64,000 nucleotides of DNA, from NCBI GenBank assembly GCA_024402475.1, contig JAKSTQ010000005.1, forward strand, positions 1 through 64,000. The letters run 5' to 3'. The notes below the pieces were generated by a model. It was not told where the DNA came from. It searched no databases and was given only the letters and a program-made list of their open reading frames with translations. The DNA comes from Treponema sp. Its GTDB lineage: Bacteria; Spirochaetota; Spirochaetia; Treponematales; Treponemataceae. A program made the translations under genes and the position numbers. This document shows positions 1 through 7,861 of the stretch, piece by piece; within the stretch, counting starts at the first letter, position 1; every line of letters begins with the position of its first letter.

Positions 1-53
1 CCCACGACAACCAGATCCACAATCTGGCGCTCTACCCCTGAACTATAGGCACC
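1..53 (-). tRNA. tRNA-His (GTG), 3' part outside the window
   Basis: On the minus strand the sequence from 53 down gives an acceptor start GGTGCCTA, a D-arm GTTCAGGGGTAGAGC, and an anticodon arm whose loop is TTGTGGA, so the anticodon is GTG (His). The extra G at position -1 (base 53) is the tRNA-His identity element. The variable region and the start of the T-arm (GTCGTGGG) run off the left edge, so the 3' end is not visible. Confidence 0.93.
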
Positions 54-65
54 GTGTATTGCTCC

Positions 66-94
66 ATAATATTGAATTGAGATGTTTTAGTCAA
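66..94 (-). promoter_or_regulatory. sigma-70 type promoter of tRNA-His
   Basis: On the minus strand, -35 TTGACT (94-89), a 17-nt spacer and -10 TATTAT (71-66) sit directly upstream of the tRNA 5' end at 53. Confidence 0.75.
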
Positions 95-180
95 GACCTT
101 TTTAATAGGGTTCAAAAAAATGTATAAAAACGGTTATCAGCGGTCTGTCTGTAAAGATACATTTTCCTTAAAAATTCTTC

Positions 181-207
181 TAAACTCTTATTTTTAAATT
201 CCGATGT
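181..207 (+). promoter_or_regulatory. sigma-28 (FliA/WhiG-type) promoter of the flgK operon
   Basis: TAAA at 181-184, 15 nt, then TCCGATGT at 200-207 matches the flagellar sigma-28 consensus TAAA-N15-GCCGATAA. It lies 22 nt before the first gene of a late flagellar operon, where a sigma-28 promoter is expected. The region 54-180 otherwise shows only the tRNA promoter. Confidence 0.75.
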
Positions 208-229
208 TAAATAAGAATAGGAGTTTTAT

Positions 230-640
230 ATGGATTTGACACAGATTCTTACCCAGCAGAATGAACTTATGGATCAGATTCTTGATTCACAGAAAGCACT
301 TCGAAAAAGTGTTGTAGACCGTTCATGGATTGATCTTCAGAAGAGCACTGCTTTATTAAATGATCTCAGTGCAAAATTTAAGGTTCTGGATCTTTCCCGT
401 TCAAATTGCGGACAAGAAGCAGGTCCTGTAGAAAAAGTACTTATTTCTCAGATTCGTTCAAAGCTCCTTAAATCTAGAATTGAAAATACAGCCCTTACTG
501 ATTATGTAAAAATTACTCAGGGCTTCGTGCAGAATATCCTGGAAAAAGCCGTACCGAACAGAAGAAGTGTGGTTTATTCAAAAAACGGTACTATTGTTAA
601 GTCCCAGCCTTCAAGCGTTGTCCTTAACAAGGTTCTTTAA
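230..640 (+). CDS. FlgN-like flagellar export chaperone
   Basis: A 136-residue, strongly helical protein with no signal peptide, directly upstream of flgK and flgL. Size, helical character (residues 1-55 and 65-110) and position match FlgN, the cytoplasmic chaperone that delivers the hook-filament junction proteins FlgK and FlgL to the export gate. The start at 230 follows an AGGAG Shine-Dalgarno about 7 nt upstream. It is first in the sigma-28 operon and is followed by flgK after 20 nt. The assignment rests on context and size more than on a diagnostic motif, because FlgN proteins diverge strongly. Confidence 0.7.
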   Translation: MDLTQILTQQNELMDQILDSQKALRKSVVDRSWIDLQKSTALLNDLSAKFKVLDLSRSNCGQEAGPVEKVLISQIRSKLLKSRIENTALTDYVKITQGFVQNILEKAVPNRRSVVYSKNGTIVKSQPSSVVLNKVL

Positions 641-660
641 TTCAAGAAGAGGTAGTAAGT

Positions 661-2535
661 ATGTCAGGAACTTTTGGTGGAATTGAACTTGGTAAAAGAA
701 GCCTTATGGCTCATACACAGCAGATCACAACTGCAGGTCACAATATTTCAAATAAGGATGTAGAAGGTTTCTCTCGCCAGAGAGTTTCTGTAAAAACCTT
801 TGATCCGTTAGACAGACCAGACCTTTCCCGCGCAGAAACTCCGGGGCAGATCGGACAGGGAACAATCGTAGAAAGCGTAAACCGTGTTCGTGATGAAATG
901 CTCGACCAGCGTATTGTTGCTCAGCAGAACCAGGAAAGCTATTGGGAAACACGCAGCAAATATTACACAATGCTTGAACAGATTTACAACGAACCAGATG
1001 ATGTAAGTATCCGTTCAACAATGGATAAGTTCTGGACAAGCTGGCAGGAACTTTCCCTTCACCCGGAAAGTCAGGCAGCCCGCGAAGCAGTTGTTTCACG
1101 CGGACAGTCACTTGTAAACTCAATCCGTAACCGCGACCTTTCTCTTACAGGTGTTGGCAATCTTCTTAATTCAGATATTGAAGCTAACGTTGAACAGCTT
1201 AATAACTACGCAAATCAGATTGCGGAATTGAACGGAGAAATCGTTCGTTCACGTGGTCTTGGTGATAATCCTAATGACCTTCTTGACCGCCGTGACCTTC
1301 TTGTTGATAAACTTTCAAAGATTGCAAATATTACAACAGACCAGCGCGATAATGATGAATTTATGGTTCACCTTGACGGACACATTCTTGTTCAGGGTGG
1401 AGTAGCACGTAATTTTGAAGTTGTAGCACAGACAGATAATAACGGTTATTCAAAAGTTGTCTGGGCAGATACAAAAGAAAAAGTTTCTGTAACAGGCGGT
1501 TCACTTGGTGCTCTTATTGAATTGCGTGATGTTGATGTTCGTAATGAAATCCAGTCACTTAATACAATGACAATGAACTTTGCTGACCTTGTAAACGATG
1601 TTCACCGCAATGCTGTTGGTGCAAATAATGTTACAGGTCTTGATTTCTTTGTTCAGCAGCCGTTTGTTGAAAACACTCTTGGTAATTATGACCGTGATGG
1701 TGATGGTGTAGAAGATCATTCGTATATCTTCAGATTCACAGGAACAAATGCTCTTAAACCTCAGGAACAGATCGGTATCGAAGGATCAATGACTTTTTCT
1801 GCTCCTTCAGGACTTGTTCAGGTTGCATATCATCCAACAGATACAGTAGAAGATGTAATTAACAGAATTAACGATTCAAATACAGAAGTTAAGGCTTATC
1901 TTGACCGCAATAATTCCCTTGTACTTAAAGCTACAACAGCACAGGCAATGGAAAATCCTGATTTCGTAATCCGTCACGTAGAAGATTCTGGACATTTCCT
2001 TGTTGGTTATGCAGGAATCCTTAATGCAAGCGGTGAACAGGGGGCTTACGATTTTGCTCAGGCAAACGCTGTTAATGCATTGAATCAGAATGCTCAGTTT
2101 GCAGTAAGTCCTGTAGAAAATCCTTCAACTTATATTGCAATTAACGAACAGATTACAAAAGACGTTTTGAGCGTTGCAGCCGCTTATGCTGATCATACAG
2201 GAACTGCTGCTAACGGTGATGCCCGTGCTGCAGTAGAAATTGCTTCTATTCGTAATACAAAGGTAATGATTGGCCGCCAGCGCACTTTTGACGACTATTT
2301 TGCAGACAGTGTTACACATGTAGGTCTTATGGGCGAACAGGCAGAAACCAACATGTTGAGCCAGAATGCAATCATGGATGACCTTAGAGGTCTTCGTGAA
2401 TCAATCAGCGGTGTAAACCTTGATGAAGAACTTGCAGATATCATGAAGTTCCAGCACGGTTATAATGCAGCAGCAAAATTTGTAACTGTTATTGACCAGA
2501 TGCTTGATACAGTAATTAACAGACTTGGTGTTTAA
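661..2535 (+). CDS. flgK: flagellar hook-associated protein 1 FlgK
   Basis: FlgK is the first hook-filament junction protein and is exported by the flagellar type III system. The 624-residue chain has the axial-protein N-terminus (GGIELGKRSLMAHTQQITT, then GHNISNKDVEGFSRQ) and the matching C-terminal helix (FQHGYNAAAKFVTVIDQML). The central part, about residues 330-500, is the variable surface domain. Ribosome site GAAGAGG precedes the ATG. The gene sits between the FlgN-like chaperone and flgL, 18 nt before the latter. Length is normal for spirochete FlgK. Confidence 0.96.
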   Translation: MSGTFGGIELGKRSLMAHTQQITTAGHNISNKDVEGFSRQRVSVKTFDPLDRPDLSRAETPGQIGQGTIVESVNRVRDEMLDQRIVAQQNQESYWETRSKYYTMLEQIYNEPDDVSIRSTMDKFWTSWQELSLHPESQAAREAVVSRGQSLVNSIRNRDLSLTGVGNLLNSDIEANVEQLNNYANQIAELNGEIVRSRGLGDNPNDLLDRRDLLVDKLSKIANITTDQRDNDEFMVHLDGHILVQGGVARNFEVVAQTDNNGYSKVVWADTKEKVSVTGGSLGALIELRDVDVRNEIQSLNTMTMNFADLVNDVHRNAVGANNVTGLDFFVQQPFVENTLGNYDRDGDGVEDHSYIFRFTGTNALKPQEQIGIEGSMTFSAPSGLVQVAYHPTDTVEDVINRINDSNTEVKAYLDRNNSLVLKATTAQAMENPDFVIRHVEDSGHFLVGYAGILNASGEQGAYDFAQANAVNALNQNAQFAVSPVENPSTYIAINEQITKDVLSVAAAYADHTGTAANGDARAAVEIASIRNTKVMIGRQRTFDDYFADSVTHVGLMGEQAETNMLSQNAIMDDLRGLRESISGVNLDEELADIMKFQHGYNAAAKFVTVIDQMLDTVINRLGV

Positions 2536-2553
2536 TTTTAGCAGGAGATTAAA

Positions 2554-3798
2554 ATGAGAAGAATCAGTTCAGGAATGCAGACAAACGATATTCAGTACAG
2601 ACTTCGCAATCATGAATCAAAACTGAATAATGTAAATAATCAGATTGCTTCATCCAATAAGCTCCAGCGTTTGCGTGATGATCCGATTGCAGCAGGTCAT
2701 CTTGTACGCTATCAGTCATTTAAAGGCAGAATTGATACTTTTGAAGCAAACGCAAAAACAATTACAGAAGAACTCAATTACCGCGAAGGATATATGAATG
2801 ACAGCCTTCAGGTTTTGCAGCGCGTACGCGAACTTGCAGTTCAGGGCGCAAACGGAACCTATTCTCCTGAAGATCTTAAAAATATGGCCGGCGAAGTTGA
2901 TGAACTTCTTGGTCTTTTGATTCAGAATGCAAATGCTGTAGATCAGGACGGAAATTATCTTTTTGCAGGTACAAATACAAAATCAGTTGCATTTGAAGTA
3001 GAAATGGGTAATGTACCTGGATCTTCAGTTCCACTTATTTCTGGAGTAAGCTACAACGGAAATGTTGATGCAAATAAAATCGAAGTTGACGAAAACCAGT
3101 TCATGGAATTGAATAATGCCGGCAACCGTACTTTCTGGGCAGAACATCAGCAGCTTTTCAGTGCCCGTGATACAACAGGCTGGCAGGCAACAGCAAATGC
3201 AGTAATTAAAGTTGACGGAAAAGAAATCAATATCAATCCGGGCGACAATATTCATGCTGTAATTTCAAAAATCAATAATTCTGGAGCAGCAGTTAAAGCA
3301 AGTATCGACCCTGTAAACAACGGTCTTAACCTTATTACAACTGATGCACGTCAGCTGTGGCTTGAAGATGTTTCTGGCACAACACTTACTGATCTTGGAA
3401 TTATTTCAGGCAGCGAACAGCGTCCTCCATATAATCTTGGTCAGGATGTTCGTGTTTCCGGCGGATCAATGTTTGATTCAGTTATTGCTTTGCGTGATGC
3501 AATGCTTTCAGGCGATCAGGAAGCAATCGGCGGTCGTGTTCTTGGAACAATTGACGAAAGCATGAACAATCTTGTTGCCCGCGTTGCTGAACTTGGTGCT
3601 CAGCACGAAAGAGCAAGCCTTAATGTTGTACGCAATTCAAATACATCGCTTAATGTAGCACAGATGATTTCTACAGAAGGGGACCTGGATTATACAAAAG
3701 CAATCACAGATATGAAAATGCTTGATTATGTTCACCAGGCAACTTTAAGTGTTGCAGGAAAGTTGTATTCAAGCACACTTTTGAACTTTATGAGATAA
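2554..3798 (+). CDS. flgL: flagellar hook-associated protein 3 FlgL
   Basis: FlgL is the second junction protein, between FlgK and the filament. It has 414 residues with a flagellin-like N-terminus (MRRISSGMQTNDIQYRLRNH, a coiled segment, then [20 protein letters not shown] near residues 88-107) and a flagellin-like C-terminus ending in TLLNFMR. A ribosome site AGGAG precedes the ATG. The mRNA probably continues into fliW and csrA, although 131 nt separate flgL from fliW. Confidence 0.95.
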   Translation: MRRISSGMQTNDIQYRLRNHESKLNNVNNQIASSNKLQRLRDDPIAAGHLVRYQSFKGRIDTFEANAKTITEELNYREGYMNDSLQVLQRVRELAVQGANGTYSPEDLKNMAGEVDELLGLLIQNANAVDQDGNYLFAGTNTKSVAFEVEMGNVPGSSVPLISGVSYNGNVDANKIEVDENQFMELNNAGNRTFWAEHQQLFSARDTTGWQATANAVIKVDGKEININPGDNIHAVISKINNSGAAVKASIDPVNNGLNLITTDARQLWLEDVSGTTLTDLGIISGSEQRPPYNLGQDVRVSGGSMFDSVIALRDAMLSGDQEAIGGRVLGTIDESMNNLVARVAELGAQHERASLNVVRNSNTSLNVAQMISTEGDLDYTKAITDMKMLDYVHQATLSVAGKLYSSTLLNFMR

Positions 3799-3929
3799 AT
3801 CGTTTTGCAGTTTTAAGCCATAGAAAAATTGCAAATAAAAACTGAATGTTATCACGGAATATCAACCGGGATTTCAATATAAAAGGATTTCCATTATTCG
3901 CTATAAGAATAAGGAAACAGGAGTTTAAC

Positions 3930-4376
3930 ATGGATGTCAAAACTAAACAGGGAAAAACAGTAAGCGTAGAAGAAAAAGACATTTACAGTTTTCCGGAGGG
4001 GCTTTTTGGATTTGAAAACTATAAGGATTATGCAGTAATTGAATCTGAATACCAGCCTTTTATGTGGATGCAGTCTTTACAGGAAGAAAAACTTGCATTC
4101 TTAATTGTAGATCCATTTCTGGTCTGCAATGAATATGAACTTGATATAGATGACAAGCAGCTTGCAAAAATCAATGTCAACGATCCTGCTGATGTTGTTG
4201 TAATGTCAATTGTCACAATTCCAGCCGGAGGAAGCCCTGTAACTGCAAATCTTCAGGGACCTCTGGTATTCAATAAATCATCACACAAAGCTTTGCAGGC
4301 AATCATCAATAATAACAAGTGGACAACAAAATTTGATATTGTCAATTCCCTCAAGGCAAAGGAGGGAACATGCTGA
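3930..4376 (+). CDS. fliW: flagellar assembly factor FliW
   Basis: FliW binds flagellin in the cytoplasm and, when free, also binds and inactivates CsrA, tying flagellin synthesis to secretion. The 148-residue chain shows the family core: the segment [18 protein letters not shown] near residues 21-38, and PFMWMQS followed by AFLIVDPF. I place the start at 3930, preceded by ACAGGAG; the frame is open further upstream to 3846, but the added 28 residues lack a ribosome site and resemble no FliW. It overlaps csrA by 7 nt, so the two are translationally coupled. Confidence 0.93.
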   Translation: MDVKTKQGKTVSVEEKDIYSFPEGLFGFENYKDYAVIESEYQPFMWMQSLQEEKLAFLIVDPFLVCNEYELDIDDKQLAKINVNDPADVVVMSIVTIPAGGSPVTANLQGPLVFNKSSHKALQAIINNNKWTTKFDIVNSLKAKEGTC

Positions 4377-4600
4377 TTTTATCAAGAAAGATTGATGAAA
4401 AAATTAAAATTGGTGATGACATTACTCTTACCATTATCGAAATTCGCGGTGATCAGGTTAAGATTGGTGTAGAAGCTCCAAAAAGCGTAAAGGTTTTCAG
4501 ACAGGAAGTATTCAATGCAATCCAGTCAGAAAATAAGGCCGCAGCTCAGCTTCCGGATGAGGCAAGCCTGAGTGCAGTTACAAAACTTTTGAAAAAATAA
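4370..4600 (+). CDS. csrA: carbon storage regulator CsrA
   Basis: CsrA is a small dimeric RNA-binding protein that recognises GGA motifs near ribosome sites and represses translation. The 76-residue chain begins [18 protein letters not shown] and has the conserved [13 protein letters not shown] strand-turn and the [10 protein letters not shown] helix; the last 20 residues are a poorly conserved tail. An AAGGAGG ribosome site lies inside fliW. In Bacillus CsrA represses flagellin translation and FliW relieves it; in Borrelia CsrA has been reported to repress FlaB. The two flaB leaders in this window are obvious candidate targets. Confidence 0.96.
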   Translation: MLILSRKIDEKIKIGDDITLTIIEIRGDQVKIGVEAPKSVKVFRQEVFNAIQSENKAAAQLPDEASLSAVTKLLKK

Positions 4601-4612
4601 ACATTGAATGCG

Positions 4613-4640
4613 GAAGAAATTATTTATTAAGATTTTCTTC
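4613..4640. terminator. weak convergent hairpin between csrA and tsaB
   Basis: GAAGAAA (4613-4619) pairs with TTTCTTC (4634-4640) across the junction where csrA (plus) and tsaB (minus) converge. The stem is short and AT-rich and overlaps the tsaB stop, so its role as a bidirectional terminator is uncertain. Confidence 0.3.
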
Positions 4641-5315
4641 TGCTTCACTGGCTCTTAAATATACCGGTCCGTCGTAATCAGCAAGGGCCGGTATTTTTTT
4701 GTCCATCATATCTTCTGCAATTGTAAAAAGATTTTCTGCGCAGACAGGCGTATTTACGGTTGTGATAAAATCTGTATCAGGACATAAATCTTTAGCCCGT
4801 TCAATGAACAGTTCTGCGTCAGGTCCGCATACAAGAATTTCTTTTGAGTCTTTTGTAATGTTTTTTATTGCATCTGCAAGTTCATTGAGATTCCAGTCAT
4901 TTTCTGGAATGAGTTCAACTGTCTGTCCGCTTGAATTACATACGCAGCTTGCATAGAATTTTTCTTTTTTAGCATCGATTACGCTTAACACTTTAGTTCC
5001 AGGGAATTTATATGGATTAGCATATAAGTCCAGTGTGCTTACGCCATAAACCGGAGCATTGCTTGAAAGAGTCAAAGCTTTTAATGCACTTAAGCCCAGT
5101 CTTAAACCTGTAAAAGAACCAGGTCCGATTGTACAAACAGTATATTCAAGATCTTTTGCTTCAAGATTCACCTGAGAAAGAACATAATCAATCGAAGGTA
5201 AAAGTTTTTCCGACTGCTTCATTCCGATGTCTAAAGTAAGGCTTGCAAAATGGTCATCATTTTTTGCAGCAATAGTAATGCGTGTAACACTTGTATCAAC
5301 AGCGAGAGCTTTCAT
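4620..5315 (-). CDS. tsaB: tRNA threonylcarbamoyladenosine biosynthesis protein TsaB
   Basis: TsaB is the non-catalytic partner of TsaD in the complex that forms t6A at position 37 of ANN-decoding tRNAs. The 231-residue chain has the ASKHA fold hallmarks: N-terminal MKALAVDTSVTRITIA, then TVCTIGPGSFTGLRLGLSAL near residues 60-79. It is the last gene of the minus-strand run that starts with the flagellins, 15 nt after tsaE, its functional partner. tsaD and tsaC are not in the window. Confidence 0.93.
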   Translation of the reverse strand: MKALAVDTSVTRITIAAKNDDHFASLTLDIGMKQSEKLLPSIDYVLSQVNLEAKDLEYTVCTIGPGSFTGLRLGLSALKALTLSSNAPVYGVSTLDLYANPYKFPGTKVLSVIDAKKEKFYASCVCNSSGQTVELIPENDWNLNELADAIKNITKDSKEILVCGPDAELFIERAKDLCPDTDFITTVNTPVCAENLFTIAEDMMDKKIPALADYDGPVYLRASEAEENLNK

Positions 5316-5330
5316 GGATGTAGTCCTTTT

Positions 5331-5783
5331 TTAGTTAATGTCGGAATAAGGCCAGTTTGAAACAGTAATTGTTCGCTTACCCGAATCATTCTGGTCTGGT
5401 TCAAGTTTTATGATAATCGTATTTTTAGGAAGTTCTTCCATTATTTTTTCAGACCATTCGATGATGCAGACTCCTTCTCCGTAAATCATGTCATCACAGC
5501 CAAGGTTTATAAAATCCTCTGTTCCTTCAAGGCGGTATACGTCAAAATGGTATAAAGGCATTTTTCCTTCGTATTCGCTTATAAGGCAGAAAGTAGGGCT
5601 TGTGATTGTTTCATCAATTCCTAAGGAAAGTGCAATACCTTTTGTGATTGTTGTTTTACCGGCAGCAAGAGTTCCCTGCATGGCAAGTACATCGCCTTTG
5701 CATAAAAGCGAACCGATTTTCTTTCCTAAATCAATAGTCTGTTCTGGAGAATCTGAATGTAATGTAAGTGTTCTGGTTAACAA
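5331..5783 (-). CDS. tsaE: tRNA threonylcarbamoyladenosine biosynthesis ATPase TsaE
   Basis: TsaE is the P-loop ATPase that resets the TsaBD complex in t6A synthesis. The 150-residue chain carries a Walker A motif QGTLAAGKTTITKGIA (near residues 36-51; alanine replaces the usual glycine at one spot), the SPTFCLISEYEG segment, the YHFDVYRLEG motif and the IIEWSEK motif typical of the family. It overlaps the upstream 87-residue gene by 7 nt and precedes tsaB by 15 nt. Confidence 0.94.
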   Translation of the reverse strand: MLTRTLTLHSDSPEQTIDLGKKIGSLLCKGDVLAMQGTLAAGKTTITKGIALSLGIDETITSPTFCLISEYEGKMPLYHFDVYRLEGTEDFINLGCDDMIYGEGVCIIEWSEKIMEELPKNTIIIKLEPDQNDSGKRTITVSNWPYSDIN

Positions 5784-6040
5784 GGGAAGTAGCCTTCTAC
5801 GTCTTTTTCTGTAATGAATTTTTTTACAGAAGAAATTACAGGCATGAGAGGGTAGTTTGGTGGCTGCGGAATTTCAAGCGTAATGGAACGGTTACCTAAT
5901 GGACCTACTTCAATATCAAAAGAGATCGGAAATTGAGAAGTTTCTGTTGGAAGTTGAAGCACGCAAGTACCTGTATATTTTCTTACGTAATAAATATAAC
6001 CCTCTTCGCGTACAACATCTTTGATTTCTATTACGTTCAT
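5777..6040 (-). CDS. conserved hypothetical protein, 87 residues, in flagellar-tsa operon
   Basis: I do not recognise a family. The protein is small and soluble with a predicted all-beta pattern (segments YIYYVRKYTGTCVLQLP and ISFDIEVGPLGNRSITLEI), no signal peptide and no cysteine motif apart from a C-terminal Cys. It overlaps tsaE by 7 nt and follows the PilZ gene after 75 nt. From memory, treponemes keep a small gene at this place between the fliD cluster and tsaE, which would suggest a real and conserved product. Function unknown. Confidence 0.75.
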   Translation of the reverse strand: MNVIEIKDVVREEGYIYYVRKYTGTCVLQLPTETSQFPISFDIEVGPLGNRSITLEIPQPPNYPLMPVISSVKKFITEKDVEGYFPC

Positions 6041-6115
6041 TTTATCCCGTGAAAGTTTTCAAAAATTTTGTATTACTATTATACTGTACTAATGCAAATA
6101 CTTCAACATTGAAAT

Positions 6116-7198
6116 TTATAAGTTATATTTGTAAATATCTGCAAGAATTTCAACTTTTTCTATAAGAGTAATTTTCTTAAAGCAAATATGAACAGCATAC
6201 AGCTGAAGTTCAGGGTTAAGTTTTGTCATAACGATAAGTCCAATAGTGTCAATAGGTTTATTGTTGGCTTCAAACTTAAGGTTGATGTACTGGCCAGCCC
6301 TGATTGGTAGTTTGAGCAAAAGATTGCAGCCGCCTTCTGAAAGGTCAGCCATTGCGCCTTCGTAAACATTTTCTTTTACGGTAAAGACAGGTTTTCCGTC
6401 AATTCCTTTATTTGCAGTTACTGCACTGAATTTTACGGCTTTTGTTACTTCAAAACGGCGGCTCTGGCGTCTAAGCTGAGGAGAAACTGCATCAGTGTGA
6501 GTTATGAGCATATCCTTTGAGCCTTCGCTGTTAGGAATATACTGGATTACTCGGGAAATAGTCGAATATTGAATTTTATTGTTCAGTCGGAATAAAAGTG
6601 CGATCTTAGAAAGTTTTTCCGGAGTGTCGCCCTCGTTTTCAAAAAGCCCTTTAGGACACTGAATTAAAAGCCCGTGACTGTCATTTTTAATCAGTGTAAG
6701 CTGGTATCTAAAGCCGCTTGGGGCAGGGTAAGTCATAATTGTTCCTACAGGAATTTTTGTAGTATGCTTCATGTTGATGCTGTAGGAATTGATACGGTCA
6801 ATGTGGAATCTTAATCTGAAAAGTTCGTAAATAAGGTCGTAGTTAGGCTTTGATTCTGCAGCAAGTTTCTGATATTCACCCTTAAAATATGTGTCAAGCC
6901 ACTGATCTTCGGTATAATGATGAAGAACGTTAGGTGCTTTCTGTTCACGGCAGATTTTCCATAAAAGTTCAACTTCGCGGGGATTAAGGTTAACAAGCCT
7001 TGAAAGGAGTTTTATGTCCTTTGAATTTGTAGGACGGTTTTTCTGAGCTTCAATATATTTTGGATTCTGATGCTGAAGCTGAATCGCTTTGTAAATAATC
7101 CAGACTACAAGTGCAATACCGATAAGAATAAGTCCAATGACAATTGAAGAATATGCGGTAGGACTTAAACGTGCTGCAAGCGGTGAACCTGATCCCAT
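6116..7198 (-). CDS. membrane-anchored PilZ-domain protein
   Basis: The 360-residue protein has one N-terminal membrane helix (about residues 17-36, IVIGLILIGIALVVWIIY), a cytoplasmic middle part, and a C-terminal PilZ domain (about residues 235-350). The PilZ c-di-GMP motifs are visible: LRRQSRRFEV (RxxxR-type) and DLSEGGCNLLL (the [D/N]xSxxG motif). It is encoded in the flaB-flaG-fliD run and so probably links c-di-GMP to flagellar motility, as in YcgR-like brakes; that role is inferred. The start is supported by AAGGAGAG upstream. Confidence 0.85.
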   Translation of the reverse strand: MGSGSPLAARLSPTAYSSIVIGLILIGIALVVWIIYKAIQLQHQNPKYIEAQKNRPTNSKDIKLLSRLVNLNPREVELLWKICREQKAPNVLHHYTEDQWLDTYFKGEYQKLAAESKPNYDLIYELFRLRFHIDRINSYSINMKHTTKIPVGTIMTYPAPSGFRYQLTLIKNDSHGLLIQCPKGLFENEGDTPEKLSKIALLFRLNNKIQYSTISRVIQYIPNSEGSKDMLITHTDAVSPQLRRQSRRFEVTKAVKFSAVTANKGIDGKPVFTVKENVYEGAMADLSEGGCNLLLKLPIRAGQYINLKFEANNKPIDTIGLIVMTKLNPELQLYAVHICFKKITLIEKVEILADIYKYNL

Positions 7199-7241
7199 AA
7201 ACTCTCCTTCTTAAACCTGTTCGTTAAGCATCAATTATATT

Positions 7242-7832
7242 TTAAATCTGTTCCAGTGTTTTTGCAAGGTTTTCAAGGCGTGGAGAAATTTCGTATTCAC
7301 AAAGATCTCCGATAAGAACTGTATCTCCTGATTCCAAAGCATTGCAGAAGTCATCAAGAATCGGCTGAAAATCTGCAAGGAAATCAGAAAGACAAACGCC
7401 TTCAACTTCGATAGCTTTGAATCTTTCTGGGAATAAACCAGCCCAGGTAACTGTTGTACAGAAATTATTCATCACCTGAGTCAAAACAATGATTGACTGG
7501 TTTGCCTTAGCATTTTTTCCGGCAGCAAGATCCACGGGAATATCTTTAAGAAGACTGATGATTTCTTTCATTGCAGTGGAAGTCTGTCTGAAGTTTTCTT
7601 CGATTCCAGCTTTAGAAACAACAGTCACATTGATTTTAGTATCATCTTTAAGTTCCTGGCTGCAGGCCTGTTCAAATTCTTCGCTGGAAATATTTTTTTC
7701 ATTTACAGCGATTGCAATAGTTGCACATTCATTTTCTTCGCAGGTAGCTTCAAAAGATTTGAGTACTTCGCCAACTGTTTTTTCATTTTCAAGAGTAATA
7801 TCAAGTTTCTGGTCGTTAACAAAAAATTCCAT
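7242..7832 (-). CDS. conserved spirochete flagellar-cluster protein of unknown function
   Basis: A 196-residue acidic soluble protein between fliD and the PilZ gene. The first ~70 residues (MEFFVNDQKLDITLENEKTV onward) look like a small beta-grasp domain by eye; the rest is helical, with several cysteines not arranged as a metal motif. No signal peptide. A ribosome site (ATAGGAA) precedes the ATG. By position it is probably a flagellar accessory or chaperone for FliD or flagellin, but no motif proves this. Confidence 0.75.
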   Translation of the reverse strand: MEFFVNDQKLDITLENEKTVGEVLKSFEATCEENECATIAIAVNEKNISSEEFEQACSQELKDDTKINVTVVSKAGIEENFRQTSTAMKEIISLLKDIPVDLAAGKNAKANQSIIVLTQVMNNFCTTVTWAGLFPERFKAIEVEGVCLSDFLADFQPILDDFCNALESGDTVLIGDLCEYEISPRLENLAKTLEQI

Positions 7833-7861
7833 AATAAAATTCCTATATTTATATTATCGGA

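Noticed and set aside
725-1123. 132-codon minus-strand ORF inside flgK
   Set aside because: Antisense to a clear flgK frame with no independent support.
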